From: Streptomyces sp. NBC_00878
GTDB taxonomy: Bacteria; Actinomycetota; Actinomycetes; Streptomycetales; Streptomycetaceae
Direction: 5' to 3'
NCBI RefSeq assembly: GCF_026341515.1
Contig: NZ_JAPEOK010000001.1
Coordinates: 2,852,001-2,916,000, forward strand
DNA: 64,000 nt
Shown: positions 59,572 through 64,000 of the stretch, in pieces
Layout of the letters: each line of letters opens with the position of its first letter
Position numbering within the stretch: position 1 is the first letter of the stretch
The notes under the pieces: model-generated
Told to the model about the DNA's origin: nothing
Databases searched by the model: none
Seen by the model: the letters and a program-made list of their open reading frames with translations, nothing else
Program-made: the position numbers and the translations under genes

Positions 59572-61815
59572 TCACCACGTCCCCAATGTGAGGACGTGGT
59601 CTTCTCCGGCGACCAGGTCGAGCGGTCGCGCTCCGGAGGAAGTCCTGAGATCGATGCGCAGGGTCCGGGCGGGGCGGATGACGGCCGTGCACTCCCGGGG
59701 GCCCCATGTCAGGTCGACCTCGGCGCCGAACCGGGTGCGGATACCGCGCAGTCGGCCCGTCGGGTACACCGCGGGGAGCGCCGGGAAGAGGACCAGCCGC
59801 TCGGGCGTCGACTGGATCAGCGTCTCGACGATCACAGCGGGGAGGGTGTGGGCGGCATCGGCGTTGTAGACGTCGCGGCCGGGGTAGTGCGCGCTCATCA
59901 GCGAGGCGTGGAAGAAGTCGCCCGCCAGCACCTGGCCCAGCGCGTGCGCGACCCGCTCGCCGTCGCGCAGGCGGGCCGCGACGAGCGCGTGGTGCAGATG
60001 GCCGTGCGCGGAGTCGTTCTCGGCGCCCCGCAGTTCGAGCGCGCGGTGCGCGGCGGCCGCGAGGTCCGGGGTGTCGTACGGGTTGATCTCGTCGAGGGGC
60101 CACACGCCGTACAGATGGCTGAGGTGCCGGTGGTCGTACGTGTCGCCGAGGCCGGGCCACGCCCACTCGGCGAGCGCGCCGTCGTCGTTGACGCGGTGCG
60201 GGGGCAGCCGCTCGGCGAGCGCGCGCCAGCGGTCCCCGTCGGGTCCCGGGTGGTACGCGGACGCCGTGAGCAGGGCGTGCCGGGCCGCCGAGAGGTCCAT
60301 GGCGGCGTTGACCGCGCCCCAGCTCGCGTTCGCCGGACGGTTCTCGGGTGAGTAGGAGGGGACGACGACAAGCCGGCCGTGCTCGTCGGTCCGGGTGAGG
60401 AAGTCCTCGTAGAACAGGGCGAGTTCGGCGAGTGCGGCCGTCAGCCGGGGGTCGTGCTCCCCGCGTGTCTCGTCGTGGTCGACGAGCGGCTTGAACAGCC
60501 AGTCGGCACCCGCCGTCCACAGGTGCAGGGGGTATTCGCGGCTGAAGTGGTACGTGTGCCCGGACTCGCCGTCCGTGTGCGGTGGGGCGACGATGCCCCG
60601 CGTGCCGAAGACGGCCCGGGCGTTGTCCCGCCAGTGGGGCAACTGCCCGTGCACCAGGGCGGCGTGGGCCTCGACGACCTCGGGCAGCGCGCCCGCGACG
60701 GCCGACGCGGTCTGGAGATTGAGGTTGGCGTCCGTGGTGAACGCCCCGGACCACGCCGTGTCCCAGTCGCCGGTCCACAACCCTGTGAGCCTCGGCGGCA
60801 GCATCCCTGCGGAGGACAGCAGGTGGTAGCGGCCGGCCGCGAAGAGCCGTTCGAGCAGCGCGGGGCTCTCGGGCAGCTTGAGCAACTCCGAGCCGGGCAG
60901 GGCGCGTTCGGCGTCGTCGGCGTCGAGGGTGAGGAAGGCGCGGGCGTACGCGGTGCGGTGGAGGTCCAGATGACGGTCCAGGAGGCCGCCGTACGACGCC
61001 TCGCCGCCGCCGTCCGTCAACAGCTCGCGCAGCGCCTGCGCCTCCACGACTGTGTCCAGTTCCCCGGTGTGCCGTCGCACCCGCGTCAACAGCAGGACGG
61101 ACGCGGCCCCGGCCACGCGCACGCCGGGCGGGGTCAGCGTCGTACGGCCGCCGGTGATCACGGCCAGGGTCACTCCGGTGTACGCGCGGTCGCTGCCGGG
61201 GTAGCGGGCGCGCAGGGTGAGCGCGGCGCCCTCGGGGGTGAGGATCACCCCGTTGCTGATGCCCAGCCCGTCGGGGGCGCCGGGGAGCCGGTGGTCCAGC
61301 GTGATGTCCAGCGTCGGTCCCGGAGAGGTGACGTGCTGGACGATCACGTCGTCCGCGCGCGAGACGAAGACGCGGCTGCTCCAGCCCGCGTGGGCCGCCT
61401 CGGCGACGCCCCTGGTGAAGTCGACCGAGCGGCGGTAGCCGGGCTCCCCGTCGGCGGGCCGCCGCAGCCGCACCTGGAAGGCGGGGTGGAAGGGCTGCAC
61501 CCATTGAAGGGGGCGCCCGTCCGTGAACTCCTCGGCCGCCGTCAGGTCCCCCGCGAGCAACCGGTCCTGGAGTCCGGACAGTTGGGCCGCCAGGGCCGGA
61601 GGTCCGGCGCACTCGCCGCCGTTGGGGCGGACCAGGGTGTGGTGCGTGACGATGACGCGGTCGTCGTTCGGATCACCGAACACCATGGCGCCATGGCGGC
61701 CGTTGCCGCTGAGGAAGGCGTCCTCCCAGCGGCCGGCCGGGCACGGCTCCCAGGTGCCGTGCGGCGAGGGCGGGTCACCGGTGTCGTGCGGCGGGGACGG
61801 GGCGCTGGCGCTCAC
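59572..61815 (-). CDS. GH95 alpha-L-fucosidase
   Basis: A 747-residue inverting family 95 enzyme, cleaving alpha-1,2-L-fucose (some members take L-galactose). The N-terminal beta domain starts WEDAFLSGNGRHGAMVFGD (29-47). The catalytic (alpha/alpha)6 domain has the Asn pair in DANLNLQ (Asn364, Asn366) and SYSPENRPANASWG with the general acid Glu491, then HRHLSHLYGVWP. No signal peptide, so cytosolic. I start at GTG 61815, which overlaps the GH42 stop (GTGA); an upstream GTG at 61857 would overlap by 46 bases. It would remove terminal fucose first from XXFG-type oligosaccharides. Confidence 0.9.
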   Translation of the reverse strand: MSASAPSPPHDTGDPPSPHGTWEPCPAGRWEDAFLSGNGRHGAMVFGDPNDDRVIVTHHTLVRPNGGECAGPPALAAQLSGLQDRLLAGDLTAAEEFTDGRPLQWVQPFHPAFQVRLRRPADGEPGYRRSVDFTRGVAEAAHAGWSSRVFVSRADDVIVQHVTSPGPTLDITLDHRLPGAPDGLGISNGVILTPEGAALTLRARYPGSDRAYTGVTLAVITGGRTTLTPPGVRVAGAASVLLLTRVRRHTGELDTVVEAQALRELLTDGGGEASYGGLLDRHLDLHRTAYARAFLTLDADDAERALPGSELLKLPESPALLERLFAAGRYHLLSSAGMLPPRLTGLWTGDWDTAWSGAFTTDANLNLQTASAVAGALPEVVEAHAALVHGQLPHWRDNARAVFGTRGIVAPPHTDGESGHTYHFSREYPLHLWTAGADWLFKPLVDHDETRGEHDPRLTAALAELALFYEDFLTRTDEHGRLVVVPSYSPENRPANASWGAVNAAMDLSAARHALLTASAYHPGPDGDRWRALAERLPPHRVNDDGALAEWAWPGLGDTYDHRHLSHLYGVWPLDEINPYDTPDLAAAAHRALELRGAENDSAHGHLHHALVAARLRDGERVAHALGQVLAGDFFHASLMSAHYPGRDVYNADAAHTLPAVIVETLIQSTPERLVLFPALPAVYPTGRLRGIRTRFGAEVDLTWGPRECTAVIRPARTLRIDLRTSSGARPLDLVAGEDHVLTLGTW

Positions 61816-63863
61816 GACGAGAGCACCGCCACGCCGTAGCGCTCCAACTCCAGGCATTCCGTGACCTGTTGACCGCTGAGCAGGTCCCGATGCGTCCCCG
61901 GCACCTCCACCGTGACCGCCTCACGCCCGTGGTTGAGGACGAAGAGCAGGTCTCCCCGGCGGACGGCCTCGACCTGCGGGGGCAGCCCGTCGAGCACCGG
62001 CCGCACACCCGCCCCGGCCGCCACGCCCGTCAACAGCTCGCGCAGCGCGGTGGGTTCGGGCAGCGTGGAGACGTACCAGGCACGCTCCTTGCGCAGCACC
62101 GCCGGGAGCCCGTCGAGTTCGCCGCCCTTGTACAGGACCTCCGCGACTCCGTCCCCGCTCTCGATCTCCTCGGACCACAACGTGCCCCGGAATCCGTCGC
62201 ATTCGGCGGTCTCGTCCGCGTCCAGCGGCCACCACTCGTGGAGTGTGTGGATGCCGAAGAGGTCCCGCAGCCGCTGGTCCATGCCGCCGGGCCGTACCCG
62301 GTCGTCCTCGTCGGCGACTCCGGTGAGGAAGCCGCTGACGAGGGTGCCTCCGCCGCGTACGTACGCGACGAGGTTGTCGATCGCCGCGTCGGTGAGCAGG
62401 TAGAGCTGTGGCACGACGACCAGCCGGTACGCGGACAGGTCGTGCTCCGGGTGCGCGAAGTCCGTGGCGATGTGCGCCTCCCACAGGGCACGGTGCCAGG
62501 CGCTCACGACCTGCGGATGGTCGAACTCGGAGGAGAGGCGGCCGTCCTGCGCACCGGCCCACCAGGCGTTCCACTCGTGCAGGATCGCGACGTCCGATGG
62601 TGAGTGACTGCCCGTCACTTCCACACCGATACGGGCGAGTTCGGCGCCGAGCCGCTTGACCTCCTGGTAGGTACGGCCCCGCGGCCCCGCGTGACTGACC
62701 ATGCCGGAGTGGAACTTCTCCGCGCCCTGGCGGGACTGCCGCCACTGGAAGTAGCAGACGGCGTCGGCGCCCCGGGCGACGGCCTGGAGGGACCAGAGCC
62801 GGTTGAGGCCGCGCGGCTTGGGATGGTTGACGCCCCGCCAGTTCACGGGCCCCGCGGCCTGCTCCATCAGCATCCACGGTCCGCGGGCCTGAGACCGCGT
62901 CAGGTCCTGGATGAGCGCGCCCTGCTGGGCGCCGAAGGGGTCGCGCGGGTCGGGATAGATGTCGACGGAGACGACGTCCTCTTCCCCTGCCCACTTCCAG
63001 GCGTCCTGGCCGACCCATATCGGCATGAAGTTGGTGGTCACCGGGGCGTGCGGGGAGTGTCGGCGGACGATGTCGCGCTCGGCGGCGAAACACTCCAGGA
63101 GCATGTCGGAGGTGTAGCGCTTGAAGTCCAGTACCTGCGTGGGGTTCTTCATGTAGTGGGCGTGCCGCGGCGGAAGGATCTCCTCCCAGTTGCCGTAGCC
63201 CTGGCTCCAGAAGGCCGTTCCCCAGGCGGTGTTGAGGGCGTCGAGCGTGCCGTACCTGTCCCGGAGCCAGCGGCGGAAGGTGGCGGCGGCCTCGTCGCCC
63301 CAGTCGTAGGTGCAGTACTCGTTGTTGATGTGCCACATCGTGAGGGCGGGGTGGCGGCCATAGCGGGCGGCCAGGTCCTCGGTGATGGCGGCGGCGTAGC
63401 GGCGGTAGGTGGCGCTGGAGTGCGAGAAGTGCTGGCGGCCGCCCCACCACTCGGTGCGGCCGTCCTCGTCGCGAGGCAGGGTGTCCGGGTGGAGGCGGCC
63501 CATCCAGGGCGGGGGCGAGGTGGTGGGCGTGGCAAGGACGACCCCGATGCCGTTCTCGTACATGAGGTCCATCAGCCGGTCGAGCCAGCCGAACTCCCGT
63601 GCCCCGGGATACGGTTCGAGCTTGGCCCAGGAGAAGACGCCGAGCGTGACGGAGTTGACGCCGGCCTCCTTCATCAGGCGTACGTCCTCGTGCCAGGTCT
63701 CCTCGGGCCACTGCTCGGGGTTGTAGTCGCCGCCGAAGAGGATGCGGCCGCGGGTGGCGTCGGCGAGACCGGGAGAGCCTGGGGGCGGGGTCGAGGTGGA
63801 GGGCCGGTTCGGGTTCGGGGTCGGGTTCGGGGTCGGGTTCGGGGTCGGGTTCGGGTGGCTCAT
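61812..63863 (-). CDS. GH42 beta-galactosidase
   Basis: A 683-residue family 42 retaining beta-galactosidase. After a repeated Pro-Asn-Pro-Thr N-terminus it starts [18 protein letters not shown]; the acid/base is Glu182 (WHINNEYC) and the nucleophile Glu334 (WMLMEQAAG), with the trimerisation and C-terminal domains following. No signal peptide. The ATG overlaps the GH74 stop (ATGA, 63860-63863) and has GGGGAG upstream. It would remove beta-1,2-galactose after fucose is released; GH42 enzymes also act on other galactosides. Confidence 0.93.
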   Translation of the reverse strand: MSHPNPTPNPTPNPTPNPNRPSTSTPPPGSPGLADATRGRILFGGDYNPEQWPEETWHEDVRLMKEAGVNSVTLGVFSWAKLEPYPGAREFGWLDRLMDLMYENGIGVVLATPTTSPPPWMGRLHPDTLPRDEDGRTEWWGGRQHFSHSSATYRRYAAAITEDLAARYGRHPALTMWHINNEYCTYDWGDEAAATFRRWLRDRYGTLDALNTAWGTAFWSQGYGNWEEILPPRHAHYMKNPTQVLDFKRYTSDMLLECFAAERDIVRRHSPHAPVTTNFMPIWVGQDAWKWAGEEDVVSVDIYPDPRDPFGAQQGALIQDLTRSQARGPWMLMEQAAGPVNWRGVNHPKPRGLNRLWSLQAVARGADAVCYFQWRQSRQGAEKFHSGMVSHAGPRGRTYQEVKRLGAELARIGVEVTGSHSPSDVAILHEWNAWWAGAQDGRLSSEFDHPQVVSAWHRALWEAHIATDFAHPEHDLSAYRLVVVPQLYLLTDAAIDNLVAYVRGGGTLVSGFLTGVADEDDRVRPGGMDQRLRDLFGIHTLHEWWPLDADETAECDGFRGTLWSEEIESGDGVAEVLYKGGELDGLPAVLRKERAWYVSTLPEPTALRELLTGVAAGAGVRPVLDGLPPQVEAVRRGDLLFVLNHGREAVTVEVPGTHRDLLSGQQVTECLELERYGVAVLSS
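63806..63858 (-). repeat. 12-bp tandem repeats at the GH42 5' end
   Basis: About four units of GTTCGGGGTCGG (plus strand) encoding Pro-Asn-Pro-Thr at residues 4-19 of the GH42 protein. Confidence 0.9.
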
Positions 63864-64000
63864 CGGAGGGGCTCCCCGTACTGGATGCCGCGCCCGTTGG
63901 TGGCCAGGTACACGCGGCCGTACACCCGTGGGTCACCGACGACGACCTCGCCGGTCCAGCCCCATTGATGGGCGTCGTCGTTGATCCGCGTCCAGGTCTT
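63860..64000 (-). CDS. GH74 xyloglucanase, C-terminal end only
   Basis: The last 46 residues of a gene that enters from beyond the window. They read [15 protein letters not shown] ... [18 protein letters not shown] and QYGEPLR before TGA. The INDDxHQ and [18 protein letters not shown] patterns are the characteristic last blades of GH74 endo-xyloglucanases. Its stop overlaps the GH42 start, so GH74, GH42 and GH95 form one operon. Signal peptide and catalytic residues are outside the window. Confidence 0.82.
   Translation of the reverse strand, partial: KTWTRINDDAHQWGWTGEVVVGDPRVYGRVYLATNGRGIQYGEPLR

Overview
The window is about 70 percent or more GC, almost fully coding, and written mostly on the minus strand. 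Its gene order matches the conserved Streptomyces chromosome core: RNase J, dapA, thyX, dapB, M16 peptidase, pnp, rpsO ... ribF ... truB, rbfA, ylxP, infB, ylxR, nusA, rimP ... proS ... ispG, rseP, dxr. In S. coelicolor numbering, recalled from memory, this is roughly SCO5745 down to SCO5694. The source is therefore a Streptomyces or a very close relative. No rRNA, tRNA, IS element, prophage or CRISPR array was seen.

Region by region. 1-10.4 kb holds RNA decay and lysine biosynthesis genes (RNase J, dapA, dapB, M16 peptidase, pnp, rpsO) and a thyX interrupted by a 303-residue intein. 10.7-15.7 kb holds a DUF397 protein and a 1,415-residue proline-rich protein with a C-terminal ParA/MinD-type ATPase (EspI-like), standing without any type VII secretion core genes. 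16-22.1 kb is a complete five-gene peptide ABC transporter operon on the plus strand. 22.2-35.2 kb holds ribF, a large degenerate-protease/NTPase protein, then truB, rbfA, ylxP, infB, ylxR, nusA and rimP. 35.4-37.5 kb holds a Tat-type lipoprotein, a DUF4439 protein and a kinase-fold protein that has lost its catalytic residues. 37.5-41.1 kb is a tightly overlapping redox operon: a Ser-rich membrane-anchored protein, ApbE flavin transferase, a ferric-reductase-like cytochrome b, a NuoF-like flavo-iron-sulfur protein and a ferredoxin. 41.2-54.1 kb holds proS, two GNAT acetyltransferases, the MEP isoprenoid genes ispG and dxr with the site-2 protease between them, a SecA, and an acyl-CoA dehydrogenase.

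54.3-64 kb is a sugar-utilisation locus: two secreted GH12 endoglucanases, a LacI regulator with two palindromic operators, a GH31 enzyme, a GH95 alpha-fucosidase, a GH42 beta-galactosidase and the C-terminus of a GH74 xyloglucanase. The repertoire fits fucosylated xyloglucan. Secreted GH12 and GH74 enzymes would cut the backbone, and signal-peptide-free GH95, GH42 and GH31 would strip fucose, galactose and xylose from imported oligosaccharides.

The points most worth a second look are the ThyX intein with AP2-like and HNH modules, the flavin-transfer operon whose small Ser-rich protein ends in an ApbE-like acceptor motif, the candidate xyloglucan locus with its operators, the orphan EspI-like ATPase, the inactive-looking protease fused to an NTPase, and a SecA beside dxr. 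Three families of short Streptomyces intergenic repeats recur, and in two places they have become part of a coding sequence.
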